Shown in pieces: positions 17,469 through 26,612 of a stretch of DNA of 64,000 bases. This DNA is from Holophagaceae bacterium (GTDB lineage: Bacteria; Acidobacteriota; Holophagae; Holophagales; Holophagaceae). The first letter of the stretch is position 1; every line of letters begins with the position of its first letter. The stretch spans positions 1-64,000 of the forward strand of contig JADKJH010000003.1 in assembly GCA_016722505.1 (NCBI GenBank). Direction: 5' to 3'. The notes beneath the pieces were generated by a model. It worked only from the letters and a program-made list of their open reading frames with translations. It was not told where the DNA came from and did no database searches. The translations under genes and the position numbers were made by a program.

Positions 17469-19391
17469 GTGTCCAAGCCCTTCTACCTCACCACGCCCAT
17501 CTACTACGTCAATGACCGGCCCCATATCGGCCACACTTACACCACGGTGCTGGCGGATGTCATCGCCCGGTTCCACCGGATGATGGGTGAGGATGTGGCC
17601 TTCCTCACGGGCACCGACGAACACGGCCAGAAAGTGGAGAAGGCCGCGGCAGCGCGAGGCATCACGCCCAAGGCTTTGGCGGATGAAGTGGTCGCCAATT
17701 ACACCGAGCTTTGGAAGCGGATGGACATCACCCATTTCCGTTTCATCCGCACCACGGATGAGGACCATCGCAAGGTCGTGCAGACCCGATTCCAGCAGCT
17801 GCTTGATAGCGGCGACATCTACAAGTCCACCTACAAAGGCCTCTATTCCGTCAGCGACGAGGCTTTCGTAACTGAAATCCAAGCCAAGGAATTGCAGGCC
17901 CAGGGCCTCGCGCATCAATTGGTGGAACTGGAAGAGGAGACCTACAATTTCCGCCTCTCAAAGTACGAAAAACCATTGCTGGAATATTTCGCGGCCCATC
18001 CTGATTTCGTGCAGCCGGATTTCCGTTTTAACGAGGTGAAGCGCTTCGTGGAAGGTGGCCTGCAGGATCTCAGCATCAGCCGCACCAGCATCCAATGGGG
18101 AATCTCCGTTCCGGACGACGATAAACATGTGATCTATGTGTGGTTCGATGCCCTGCTCAACTACCTGACCGGTGCGCCTGAAGGCGCCTGGCCGCCTGAT
18201 CTGCAGATTGTCGGAAAAGATATCCTGCGCTTCCACGCGGTCTATTGGCCAGCCTTCCTGATGGCCATGGGCCTCGAACTGCCTAAGACAATCCTCGCCC
18301 ACGGCTGGTGGCTCATGGGCGACGATAAAATGAGCAAGAGCAAGGGCAACGTGGTCCGGCCCAACACCCTGCTGAAATTTGGCAATGATGCTTTGCGCTT
18401 CTATTTCATGCGCGACATGCAGGTCGGCTACGACCGAAGTTTTTCCTTCGAGGGATTCATGGACCGGTTGAATGCGGATCTGGCCAACGGGCTAGGAAAT
18501 CTGGCGGCGCGCAGTATCACGATGATCCAGAAGTATCGGGATGGCTTAGCGCCTGCGGTTGTCCCTACTGATGAGTTAGATCGGACCGTCGCCGAGCAGG
18601 GAAGGGCGCTCGTTCCTGACTTCCTGTCGAAGGCCAAGGCCGATGATTTTCACGGTGCGTTAGAAGGCCTATGGATTCACTTGCGCTTCCTTGATGGGTA
18701 CATTGTGAAGGCCGAACCTTGGAAACTCGCCAAGGATGAGGCCAGCCGGGCGAAGCTGGATGCAGTGCTGGGCCTGCTCTATCGCTCCCTTCGAGCCACT
18801 TCGCTGCTGATCGCTCCCGTTATGCCGGTGATGGCTCAGTCGCTCTGGGACAGTCTCGGAATGCCCGGGAAAGCCGCAGAGCAGTCCCTGGGTGAATTCG
18901 TCTATGACGCACCCGCGGTCTCAAAGGTTGGTGATCCCAAGCCGCTTTTCAGCCGCATCGACAAGGAAGCCGAATTGAAAGCATTGGAAGAGCCTTCGAC
19001 GCCAACGCCTACCACCGCTGAATCTGCGAGCGCGGCATCACCCCTCGATGTCCCGGAACTTCGACCCGTCATCGACTACGACACCTTCGCGCAGACCGAC
19101 TTGCGCGTGGGTCAGATCCTGAGCGCCGAAGCCGTTCCCAAGAGCAAGAAACTCATCAAGATGACCGTGGATCTGGGCTTCGAGCAACGCACGATCCTGG
19201 GTGGCATCGCCATTGGATACACCCCCGAAGAACTCATTGGAAAGAAAGTCGTGGTAGTTGCCAATTTGGCCCCCCGTGCGCTCATGGGCATCGAGAGCCA
19301 CGGCATGCTGCTGGCCGCCAGCGACAATGCCAGCAAGCCCTACCTCATCGCTCCGCCGGACGACGCGAAACCCGGATTCATCGTGAAGTGA
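17469..19391 (+). CDS. metG: Methionyl-tRNA synthetase
   Basis: About 640 residues from the GTG at 17469, which has GGAG eight bases upstream; the frame is open further 5' but without a supported start. The class-I signatures are PHIGHTYT (HIGH) and KMSKSKGNVV. The insert reads GLYSVSDEAFVTE without the zinc-binding cysteines, so this is the metal-free form. After a Pro/Thr-rich linker, the last 110 or so residues form a tRNA-binding OB-fold (DLRVGQILSAEAVPKSKKL), which fits the dimeric long-type MetG. It overlaps the next small gene by GTGA. Confidence 0.97.
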   Translation: MSKPFYLTTPIYYVNDRPHIGHTYTTVLADVIARFHRMMGEDVAFLTGTDEHGQKVEKAAAARGITPKALADEVVANYTELWKRMDITHFRFIRTTDEDHRKVVQTRFQQLLDSGDIYKSTYKGLYSVSDEAFVTEIQAKELQAQGLAHQLVELEEETYNFRLSKYEKPLLEYFAAHPDFVQPDFRFNEVKRFVEGGLQDLSISRTSIQWGISVPDDDKHVIYVWFDALLNYLTGAPEGAWPPDLQIVGKDILRFHAVYWPAFLMAMGLELPKTILAHGWWLMGDDKMSKSKGNVVRPNTLLKFGNDALRFYFMRDMQVGYDRSFSFEGFMDRLNADLANGLGNLAARSITMIQKYRDGLAPAVVPTDELDRTVAEQGRALVPDFLSKAKADDFHGALEGLWIHLRFLDGYIVKAEPWKLAKDEASRAKLDAVLGLLYRSLRATSLLIAPVMPVMAQSLWDSLGMPGKAAEQSLGEFVYDAPAVSKVGDPKPLFSRIDKEAELKALEEPSTPTPTTAESASAASPLDVPELRPVIDYDTFAQTDLRVGQILSAEAVPKSKKLIKMTVDLGFEQRTILGGIAIGYTPEELIGKKVVVVANLAPRALMGIESHGMLLAASDNASKPYLIAPPDDAKPGFIVK

Positions 19392-19735
19392 AGCTCCCGG
19401 CCTGGTCCTTCGAACTTCTTCGGGACACCGACGCGCCTTTCGAGCGTGTCCAGGAAAAATTTCTGGATGGGGAGCGTTATGGCGCATGGCACCCGCGCCA
19501 TGCGCGGGTGTCTCCCCAATTGGTCGTGAACGAACCAGACCGGGTCGAGATCGAACACTGGGACAACCCAGTGCCAGGCGTGGAGGAATGGTCCCGCTAT
19601 GTGGTGAATCGCAGAGGTGGACGCGTGGCCCTGCTGCACACGGGGAAGTTTAAAGGGCTTCCGGTCCTGCTGCTCATGGCCTACTGGCAACTCAAGTCCG
19701 CCCGTCTCTGGGAGCGATTTGTGGAGACATTATGA
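19388..19735 (+). CDS. Small protein of unknown function
   Basis: 115 residues, starting with a GTG that overlaps the metG stop and ending with an ATGA overlap into the ArsC-like gene, so it sits inside a coupled operon. I do not recognise a family. It is rich in Arg and Trp, with sequence such as DGERYGAWHPRHARV and EIEHWDNPVPGVEEW, and a short hydrophobic stretch near the end (GLPVLLLMAYWQL). The layout could suit a SRPBCC/polyketide-cyclase-like beta-sheet protein, but that is only a guess. Confidence 0.7.
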   Translation: MKLPAWSFELLRDTDAPFERVQEKFLDGERYGAWHPRHARVSPQLVVNEPDRVEIEHWDNPVPGVEEWSRYVVNRRGGRVALLHTGKFKGLPVLLLMAYWQLKSARLWERFVETL

Positions 19736-20073
19736 AACCCGTCCTCTGGATGAAATCCTCCTGCACCACCTGCCGCAATGCCAAGGGAAAGCTCGCGGAG
19801 CTGGGGATCGAAATCGTAGTGCGCGACTACTTCAAGACACCCCTGAATGCCGAGGAATTGGAAGCCCTGCTACCGGTGGACCCAGCGCCAATGCTTGGCA
19901 GTAAAAGCCCAAAATACAAGGAACTGGGGTTGAAGGACCGGCGGCTCACAAAAGAAGAAGCCATTGCATTGATGGTCCAGGATAATAATCTGCTCAAACG
20001 CCCTATTCTGGTGCATCCGCGAGGGACAATAATCGGCTTCGACCCTGTGGCCTATGAAAACCTCAAGAACTGA
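19732..20073 (+). CDS. ArsC/Spx/YffB-family thioredoxin-fold protein
   Basis: 113 residues. It has the family's Cys-x2-Cys near the N-terminus (SSCTTCRNAK), the VRDYFKTPL segment and the conserved Arg-Pro in LKRPILV. The two-Cys motif is typical of YffB/Spx-like members rather than the arsenate reductases with a single catalytic Cys, so an arsenic role is not indicated; no other ars gene is nearby. It is translationally coupled to the preceding gene by ATGA. Confidence 0.88.
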   Translation: MKPVLWMKSSCTTCRNAKGKLAELGIEIVVRDYFKTPLNAEELEALLPVDPAPMLGSKSPKYKELGLKDRRLTKEEAIALMVQDNNLLKRPILVHPRGTIIGFDPVAYENLKN

Positions 20074-20095
20074 ATCCTGTGAATCTGGAGTTTCC

Positions 20096-20875
20096 ATGAA
20101 ATTCATCAGTTGGAACGTGAATGGCTTCCGCAGCGTGCTCAAGAAGGGATTCATGGAATGGCTTGAACAAGCCGACCCCGATGTGCTCAATCTCCAGGAG
20201 ATCCGATGCGAGTGGGATGAGATTGATCTGGAAGTGCGCAAGCAGCTTGAGGCGGGATTCGATGTGTGCTGGTTCCCATCCATGGCCAAGAAAGGCTACG
20301 CGGGTTGCGCCACCCTCACGCGAAAGGGTTCCGGATGGAGCCACACCAAGGGCCTCGGCCTGCCCGAAGTGGATGCAGAAGGGCGCATCATCGTCAGCAC
20401 GCTGGCGGATTTGACCTTTATTGCCGGGTATTTCCCCAACGCATCCGCGGGGCTGGTCCGTCTACCCCTCAAGCAGAAATTCGCAGCGGATTTGGCGGAC
20501 ATTCTGAAAACCCGGCAGGCGAAGGGCGAAAAAATCATCCTCACCGGCGATATGAACGTGGCGCCAGAAGCAATTGACCTGGCCCGGCCCAAGGATAACG
20601 TCAAGAATCCCGGCTTCACACCGGAAGAACGTGAAGGGTTCCAGGGGTATCTCAAGGCGGGCATGGTGGATGTGCTCCGGCAGCGCAATCCAGGTGTGCC
20701 TGGGCTTTATACCTGGTGGACCGCCCGGGGTGGGGCCAGGGCCAAGAATGTGGGGTGGCGGATAGATATCTTTCTCACGAGCCCTGAGCTGCTGTCGGAG
20801 GTGAAGGACGCGGCCATCCATACGGATGTGCTGGGCAGCGACCACTGTCCCATCAGCCTCGAATTGAAGGGCTGA
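20096..20875 (+). CDS. xth: Exodeoxyribonuclease III (AP endonuclease)
   Basis: 259 residues from the ATG at 20096, five bases after GGAG; an upstream in-frame ATG at 20054 lies inside the ArsC-like gene. Exo III cuts DNA at abasic sites and degrades 3' ends in base-excision repair. Motifs run in the right order: SWNVNGFRS, LQEIRCEWDE with the metal-binding Glu, TGDMNVAPEAIDL with the Asp/Asn pair, and GSDHCPISLEL with the catalytic Asp/His. The gap to the ArsC-like gene is 22 bases, so it may belong to the metG operon. Confidence 0.95.
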   Translation: MKFISWNVNGFRSVLKKGFMEWLEQADPDVLNLQEIRCEWDEIDLEVRKQLEAGFDVCWFPSMAKKGYAGCATLTRKGSGWSHTKGLGLPEVDAEGRIIVSTLADLTFIAGYFPNASAGLVRLPLKQKFAADLADILKTRQAKGEKIILTGDMNVAPEAIDLARPKDNVKNPGFTPEEREGFQGYLKAGMVDVLRQRNPGVPGLYTWWTARGGARAKNVGWRIDIFLTSPELLSEVKDAAIHTDVLGSDHCPISLELKG

Positions 20876-20887
20876 TTCCGCTCGGTG

Positions 20888-20920
20888 CAAAAAAACGGGA
20901 CCCTTCGAGGGGTCCCGTCC
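20888..20920 (-). terminator. Terminator of the minus-strand TPR gene
   Basis: The stem ACGGGACCC/GGGTCCCGT, with a short TTCGAG loop, is preceded on the plus strand by eight A residues, giving a U-run on the minus strand. It lies about 20 bases after the stop of the TPR gene and also just after xth. Confidence 0.85.
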
Positions 20921-20938
20921 GTTGTGGTGGCGGCTGTT

Positions 20939-21955
20939 TTACAGCGCCTTGATGAACTCTTTGCACTCACCCGCGTGCTTGCCAGTGGGCGCTAGTTCCA
21001 GGCACTTCTTGAAAGCCTCTTTCGCCGCCTTCATGCTGTTGTTGTTCGTCTCGATGAGGCCGAGCATGTAATACGAGTCCGCGAATTTTGAATCAATCTC
21101 GATGGCCTTCAGGATGAATTCTTTGGCCGCTTTGAATTTATTGGCGTTGTAGGCAGCGACTCCTTCGTTGTAGGCGTTTTCAGGTCGTTTGCCTACGACT
21201 GCATCGATGGCGGTCTGGTACTTGGCCTCACCCTCTTTATCGCCCTTTTCTTTGGAGATGTTGAGCAGGGCCTCGGCAACGCGCATGTCTTTGTTATTCA
21301 GTTCAAAGGCTTTTTCCAGCAATGGTTTGGCCTGATCCAATTTGGCAGTGACCTTTTCACCTTTGCCCACTTCGTAGAGCACCACGCCGTAAACACGGGA
21401 CACGGTCTTGAGTTTTTCGGCGATCTGCTCTTTCGCGGCGTCGTCCTTGGTCTTTGCAAGGGACTCATTCAAGGATGTGTGGGCCTTTTCAAACAGGGGT
21501 TCAGCTTTTTTCCACTCCTTGGCGTTGTATAGGCCGGTGGCTTCATTGAATGCCGCATACCCTGCATCTTCCAACTGGGCGCCAGGGTCTGCCGCCACCG
21601 CCACTGCGGTGGTTGGGGCAGCCAATTTTGCTTCTTCGGTGCTTAGAAGGGTGAAGTCCTTCTTTTTCAACTCTCCGAGCGGAATCTTGAAATGCTCCAT
21701 GTAATCCACGAATCCTTCCGCATGGACCAGCACGTCATACTCCACCGGAGCCAAGCCCACCTGGATGAACTTGCCGTTAGCATCGGTCTTCAACTCTTTC
21801 ACATAGGTGATATCCGTCCGCTTGAGGGTCACAACCGCCTTGGGGATGGGCTGGCCTCCTTTGGTGAGGACTTTGCCGGAGATGCCACCGGTGCTGTCGG
21901 CTGCCAGGGTCAGGCAAAGGGCTGAGGTGATGATCAAGGGAAAAATTCTACGCAT
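20939..21955 (-). CDS. Exported carboxypeptidase-regulatory-like plus TPR-repeat protein
   Basis: 338 residues; the ATG at 21955 follows AGGAGG at a 5-base spacing. A Sec signal occupies about residues 1-19 (ends CLTLAA). A carboxypeptidase-D regulatory-like domain follows (GISGKVLTKGGQPIPKAVV). From about residue 130 there are several TPR units, such as YNAKEWKKAEPLFEKAH, YNANKFKAAKEFILKAIE and MLGLIETNNNSMKAAKEAF. It is rich in Ala and Lys. The periplasmic TPR scaffold suggests a role in protein interaction or envelope assembly. It is monocistronic with its own terminator. Confidence 0.85.
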   Translation of the reverse strand: MRRIFPLIITSALCLTLAADSTGGISGKVLTKGGQPIPKAVVTLKRTDITYVKELKTDANGKFIQVGLAPVEYDVLVHAEGFVDYMEHFKIPLGELKKKDFTLLSTEEAKLAAPTTAVAVAADPGAQLEDAGYAAFNEATGLYNAKEWKKAEPLFEKAHTSLNESLAKTKDDAAKEQIAEKLKTVSRVYGVVLYEVGKGEKVTAKLDQAKPLLEKAFELNNKDMRVAEALLNISKEKGDKEGEAKYQTAIDAVVGKRPENAYNEGVAAYNANKFKAAKEFILKAIEIDSKFADSYYMLGLIETNNNSMKAAKEAFKKCLELAPTGKHAGECKEFIKAL

Positions 21956-22112
21956 GGGATCCTCCTGAATCTAAGTAGTACATGCTCCCATTGAGGCAAG
22001 GGTGCGGACAAGTGATGGTTGGCACAATCCTAAGGACCCGCCTAAGGACCCGAACCAATTCGGCTGCGGATGTCAGTGTGTGGTAGGCTTTTGGAAAATC
22101 CCGGGGTTCAAA

Positions 22113-22409
22113 ATGAAGGCATCGGTACCTGAACCTTCCTTTTCAAGATTGGTTAACTTGCTGGCCGAACAGGCATTGATGGCCATGGGGGTGCCTCATC
22201 CCGAGATGCCTGCGCAACCCCCAGCAAACCCAATTGTAGCAAGGTTCTACGTGGATTTGATGAGCATTCTCCAGACAAAAGTCCAAGGTAATCTGACCGA
22301 AGTGGAATCAGGTGAGCTGGATGAGGTGCTCTATCATCTGCGAATGCGGATCCTTGATCTCCAGCCGGCCACACCCAACGCCAATCCCCAAGCAACCCGA
22401 GCTAACTAA
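22113..22409 (+). CDS. DUF1844 domain protein
   Basis: 98 residues from the ATG at 22113; the open frame from 22002 upstream has no good start. Family hallmarks are FSRLVNLLAEQALMAMG near the N-terminus, MPAQPPANPIVARFYVDLMSIL in the middle and the LDEVLYHLRMRILDLQ end. The family is small and of unknown function. It is followed after eight bases by the TPR membrane-protein gene, so the two are probably co-transcribed. Confidence 0.8.
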   Translation: MKASVPEPSFSRLVNLLAEQALMAMGVPHPEMPAQPPANPIVARFYVDLMSILQTKVQGNLTEVESGELDEVLYHLRMRILDLQPATPNANPQATRAN

Positions 22410-22417
22410 GGAATCCC

Positions 22418-24325
22418 ATGCGATCCAGCCGAGCCTTGAATGCGTTGAGTTGCATGCTGATGTCGGTGTCTCTGTGGGCATTCGCGCCATCAGCCGAGAA
22501 AGCCGCTCCCCCGCCAGCACCGGTGCCCGCCATGGCCCCGATTTCGCCCACGCAGCCCCTTCCGGCCCCAGAACTTATTCCAGCCATTGCCCTCAGCCAC
22601 CGTGCGAAGCGGCTTCAGAAGGCCTTCGAAAGCGGTGATCCCCAGGCCATTCAGGTTGCTGTTCAGGAAGTCGAATTGCTCAGGCGAGGCTACGCCACCA
22701 TAGACGTGCTGCCACTGGTGGACGCCATGGCGCTCTGGGCTCGTGAACTCGGCAAGAAGGGCAATCCCGACCTGGGGTTGCAGGTGATCCAGACCGTTGA
22801 ACGCTGGACGCCCGGCCATCCTTCGCTGCTGGGAACCCGGATCACCCTTATGAGGCAACAGGGCGTCCGCGGCTACATCTGGAGCCTGCCGGATGTCATC
22901 AAGCTCAATCAACTGCGGATGACGCACCCAACCAATCGCTGGCTATGGATCGTGCACCATGCGGGTTGGTTGAGAGTCATGGCAGCCATGCTGCTTTGGA
23001 GCTGGACGCTCTGTATGACGATGCGCTATCGCCGGGTTTTCCGTCATCTTTGGGAAGAAGGGCATCTCCGCCGCAGCATCAGTCCGCTGGTGCTGGCCCT
23101 GTTCGGCGGGCTGGTCATCACACTGCCGGTGGTGGCGGGCCTGGACCCGAGCATCATGGCCATGTTCTGGCTTTGGCTGCTCGCACCCTTTTTGAACACC
23201 AAGGAAGTCAAAGCCGTTGTTTTCATTTTGCTGCTCCAGCTGGTGCATCCGGTTCTGGCGGTTTTTGAGCCCCAGGCTTCCCACGAGCCGCCACCCAGCA
23301 TTGTCGCGCTCCAATTGCAACCTCAGGTGCGTGTGGCCGATGCTCAGGTCCTGAAATTCCTCTCCGAACAGGATCGCGAGTTTCTCAAGGGCTGGCAGCA
23401 ACTGCAACGGCAGGACTGGGTAGCCGCCGAAACAACCTTCCGGGGGTTGCTGGGCCATCATTCCGACCAAGCGGAAGTGCTCAATAATCTAGGCGTAGCC
23501 TTGTACCAACAGAACAAGCATGAAGATGCCTCGAAGGAATTCGACGAGGCCTTCAGGGTCAACCCCAAGAGCATTGAAATCCTGGTGAATCAGAGTGTGC
23601 TGGCTTTCGAACATCTGGATACGGTCCTGGGCATCGGGAAACAGGACGAGGCCAGGCAAGTGGATGGCCTGGCCTACGAGCGGCTGGAAGCGGTGAACCA
23701 ATCCAAGAAGGACCAGCGGACCTTTGCGTCCCCGCTGCCTGATACAGAAACACGTGTCAGGGCCTTGATGGCCGCTTACAATTCGCCCACGCCCACCCGG
23801 TGGACAGAGCACATTAAAGACAAGGGCATCGCCTTGAACTTCATTCTGCCCATCCTCGCCGTGGCGCTGTTCCTGGTGCGGCTGCGGCAGAGCATCCAGC
23901 AGGCCCACGCCAGCCAATGCACGCGCTGCGGAGAACCTTTCAGAACCACCGATAGCGACGATTCCAGGGTGTGTTCCAAGTGCCACCACCTTTTCACCCT
24001 GAAGGATGGCCTCCATGCGGAAAGCCGGAGGCGCAAGCTGGATGAGGTGGCTGGTTTCCAGACCTCGCAACGGAGGATCCACAGGGCCTTGATCGTGCTT
24101 CTGCCTGGGGCGGACCAAGCTTTTGTGGGTGAGACCCGCGAAGGTTTCATGGAACTGCTTTTCTTCAGTTTTGCTTTTGGCCTTACCTTGACTACGGGCC
24201 AGACCGTGCGTTATCCCGGCGAAATCCTGCCGGACCCGGTAAGCACCTGGCTTCCAGTGGGCCTTCTGTTGCTTGCAATCCTGTTCCTCCGGTCATGGAT
24301 CAAGCTCCTTCCCCGGAAATCTTAG
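22418..24325 (+). CDS. Multi-pass membrane protein with TPR repeats and a zinc ribbon
   Basis: 635 residues. The ATG follows AAGGAATCCC. The N-terminus looks like a signal peptide or first membrane helix, followed by a Pro-rich linker. Around residues 175-295 there are three or more membrane helices. A TPR-rich stretch follows (EVLNNLGVALYQQNKHEDASKEF). A further helix (ILPILAVALFLV) precedes a Cys4 zinc ribbon (CTRCGEP and CSKCHHLF). Two more helices close the protein. I know of no named family with this architecture. It ends next to the DUF4388 gene. Confidence 0.75.
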   Translation: MRSSRALNALSCMLMSVSLWAFAPSAEKAAPPPAPVPAMAPISPTQPLPAPELIPAIALSHRAKRLQKAFESGDPQAIQVAVQEVELLRRGYATIDVLPLVDAMALWARELGKKGNPDLGLQVIQTVERWTPGHPSLLGTRITLMRQQGVRGYIWSLPDVIKLNQLRMTHPTNRWLWIVHHAGWLRVMAAMLLWSWTLCMTMRYRRVFRHLWEEGHLRRSISPLVLALFGGLVITLPVVAGLDPSIMAMFWLWLLAPFLNTKEVKAVVFILLLQLVHPVLAVFEPQASHEPPPSIVALQLQPQVRVADAQVLKFLSEQDREFLKGWQQLQRQDWVAAETTFRGLLGHHSDQAEVLNNLGVALYQQNKHEDASKEFDEAFRVNPKSIEILVNQSVLAFEHLDTVLGIGKQDEARQVDGLAYERLEAVNQSKKDQRTFASPLPDTETRVRALMAAYNSPTPTRWTEHIKDKGIALNFILPILAVALFLVRLRQSIQQAHASQCTRCGEPFRTTDSDDSRVCSKCHHLFTLKDGLHAESRRRKLDEVAGFQTSQRRIHRALIVLLPGADQAFVGETREGFMELLFFSFAFGLTLTTGQTVRYPGEILPDPVSTWLPVGLLLLAILFLRSWIKLLPRKS

Positions 24326-24351
24326 GGGCCTTCGCAGAAAGGATTTTCCAA

Positions 24352-25592
24352 ATGGCACTCGAAGGCTCGCTAAGGGATTTCGATCTTTTCTCCCTTTTCA
24401 ACATGATCAAGATCCAGGGCAAGAGCGGCACCTTGGTGCTCTCCCGTGGCCAGGAATTCGTGAAAGTGTTCTTCGATCAGGGCGAAATTGTTGGATGCGA
24501 TTCGAACCAGGTCCGGCTGGAAGACCGCGTAGGCACTATGCTTGTGCGCCTTGGAAGGCTCAGCGGCGAAGAGCTCATGCAGATCGTGCAGCTCCAGCGG
24601 CAGACACTGAAGCTCATGGGCACCCTTCTGCTGGAGAGCGGCAAAGTCACCGCCCAGGATCTACAGGACGCGCTCTTCAACCAAGCCATGGCGATCATCT
24701 ATCGCACCTTCCGGTGGAAGGAAGGCGACTATCGTTTTGATTCCATGTTGCCCCTGGATCTGGACCGGGAGCATTTCCTCCGATCCCAGTGGACACCGTG
24801 CTTATGGAAGCCGCCCGGATCCAGGATGAGTGGCCCGAGGTTCAAAAGCGTCTGCCGGACCTCGTTACGCCCCTGGCCAAAACCGCCAAGGGACAAGGGA
24901 TAAAGCTGGATATTGACCGTGAGCTTTCCACAATCCTGGATGGTCAAGGTGGAGGCGGTTCCCAAGGGAGTTCAGGGCTGAGCCACGAACAAGAAACAGT
25001 GCTCACCTATTTTGAGCAAGCCCAAAGCGTGCAAGACGTTTTGTTGGTCAGCCGATATGAGGAGCTGGATACCTGCAAGACCATTGCAGACTTGCTAGAA
25101 GATGGCTTGCTGGAGCCTATTCGCACCGATGTGAACAAGCCATCCCGGCCCTGGACCACCGATGATGCACCTGATATGGGGAAGTCAGATGAACCCGATG
25201 GTCCCTCCAGGATTTTCTGGCCTTGGGTGGCGGCGCTCATTCTTTTCCCGCTGCTGGCCTATGTGCCGAAAAGCCGTACCTCTTTGAACCAAGGCCTCGC
25301 CAGTCTGCAACCCGCAGATTTAAGGGACACGCCGGACGTGGTCACACGCATCCGGCAGGACTGGGCTTTGCGTATGGCGTCCCCCTCCGATGGTGGCTTG
25401 GCGCTTGCAAAATCGTTAGGCCGTCCTTTGCAGGACGCCAGTAACCCCGTGATGGACCTGACCCGATTCCCCGACCCGCTGTTCGCGCCCTATCCAAAGG
25501 CCCTGCCAGCCGGAGCAGATGTCCCTTCGCCCAGCGAATCCAAACCAGAGCCAGCTAAACCAGCAGGTTCTTCGACTGCCAAGGGCAATTAG
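24352..25592 (+). CDS. DUF4388 (PATAN-like) protein with a C-terminal membrane segment, frameshifted
   Basis: The ATG at 24352 has AAGGA eight bases upstream and gives the family's usual start MALEGSLRDF; it lies after the stop of the previous gene. The first frame carries the DUF4388 domain (GKSGTLVLSRGQEFVKVFFDQGEIVG) and a second MarR-like or DUF4388-type region. At 24787-24788 one base is missing: the next frame takes over with Val-Asp-Thr-Val-Leu-Met-Glu-Ala-Ala-Arg-Ile-Gln, the expected continuation. The joined protein is about 413 residues. One membrane helix lies near WVAALILFPLLAYV. DUF4388 proteins are often linked to gliding motility or signalling in deltaproteobacteria and acidobacteria. 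Confidence 0.8.
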
Positions 25593-25981
25593 TAAGGGCC
25601 TGGAAGGGAATAAAGATGCCATTTGTTGGCCCCCAGCCGCGATGCACCCGCAAGGAAAGGCCCGTAGGGCATATCGTGAATACGCACAAGGGCCTTGACG
25701 CCGTGGGACCAGACCCCAAGCGCCCGCAGGGCGGGCGGGACGCCCAGCGTTCCGCGGGGACTGGTTCGGATGGGCGCCAACCCTCCCCTGTATCGAAGGC
25801 CGCACTGCGGCCTTCTCCCGCGGCAAAGCCGCGGACACGGGTCCCTGGGCGAGGGCGGCGGGCGGCGCAAGGCTGCGTTGACCTCCCTCGTCGTATGGGC
25901 GATATGCCTTCGGTCGGTCGCCTTGCCTTGCTTGCCCGGCGCTCCTCGCAAATGGCATCCTTATTTCCTTCCAGGCCCTAA
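25593..25981. repeat. 389-bp palindromic intergenic element with 33-bp terminal inverted repeats
   Basis: The gap between the DUF4388 stop and the tdk ATG is filled by one element. Its ends are inverted repeats of 33 bp (25593-25625 and 25949-25981) with 3 mismatches, beginning TAAGGGCCTGGAAGG. A second, imperfect inverted pair lies further in (GCAAGG...GGGCATATCG against CGATATGCC...CCTTGC). Perfect internal hairpins are at 25795-25815 (10-bp stem) and 25818-25834 (CCGCGGC-AAA-GCCGCGG). No transposase is present. ORFs of about 120 codons on both strands are a by-product of the symmetry. It could be a MITE-like element or a structured RNA. Confidence 0.8.
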
Positions 25982-25982
25982 G

Positions 25983-26612
25983 ATGTATGTCCACCAACGT
26001 AATGGCTCCATCGAAATTATTTGCGGGCCCATGTTCAGTGGTAAATCCGAGGAGCTGATCCGTCGCGTGAAGCGGGCCCTCATTGCGCGGCAGAAAGTGC
26101 AAGTCTTCAAGCCGGCTTTGGATGACCGCTACGACGTGTTCGCCGTGGCCAGCCATAGCCAACAGAAATTGGAGGCTATTCCCATCCGCCATTCCCGGGA
26201 GATCCGCGACCTGCTGGATCCAGCGGTCGAAGTGGTGGCATTGGACGAAGCCCAGTTCCTGGATGAAGGTGCCGTGGACCTTGCGGAGGAACTCGCGGAC
26301 CGAGGCGTGCGTGTCATCGTCGCAGGCCTTGACCAGGATTTTGCCGCCGCGCCATTTGGGATCATGCCGATCCTTCTCGCCAAAGCTGAGTTCGTTTCCA
26401 AACTTCAGGCCATCTGTGTGGTTTGCGGCGCGGTGGCCAGCCGTAGCCAACGCACGCTTCGCAGCGGAGGACAGGTTCTGGTGGGCGCAGCTGAAGCCTA
26501 CGAGGCCCGGTGCCGCCACTGCTACGAAAAACCGGCTTCGGAATCCAAAGCTCTGATCCAGGATCCAAAGGAAGCTGAAATGCCATTCCCGCCAAAACTC
26601 GCAGAGGGGTGA
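25983..26612 (+). CDS. tdk: Thymidine kinase (type II)
   Basis: 209 residues from the ATG at 25983; the frame is open upstream but only through the palindromic element. It phosphorylates thymidine to dTMP with ATP in the salvage pathway. The P-loop is GPMFSGKSEELIRR, the Walker-B/active-site region is VVALDEAQFLDEG, and the zinc-ribbon ligands are in CVVCG and CRHC, with the tail ending KLAEG. There is no clear Shine-Dalgarno: the bases before the ATG belong to the right inverted repeat of the element. Expression signals may therefore come from the element or from read-through. Confidence 0.93.
   Translation: MYVHQRNGSIEIICGPMFSGKSEELIRRVKRALIARQKVQVFKPALDDRYDVFAVASHSQQKLEAIPIRHSREIRDLLDPAVEVVALDEAQFLDEGAVDLAEELADRGVRVIVAGLDQDFAAAPFGIMPILLAKAEFVSKLQAICVVCGAVASRSQRTLRSGGQVLVGAAEAYEARCRHCYEKPASESKALIQDPKEAEMPFPPKLAEG

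Noticed and set aside
25616..25981. ORFs of about 120 codons on both strands inside the palindromic element
   Set aside because: They mirror each other because the element is an inverted repeat, have no ribosome sites and show no domain. They are by-products of the symmetry.
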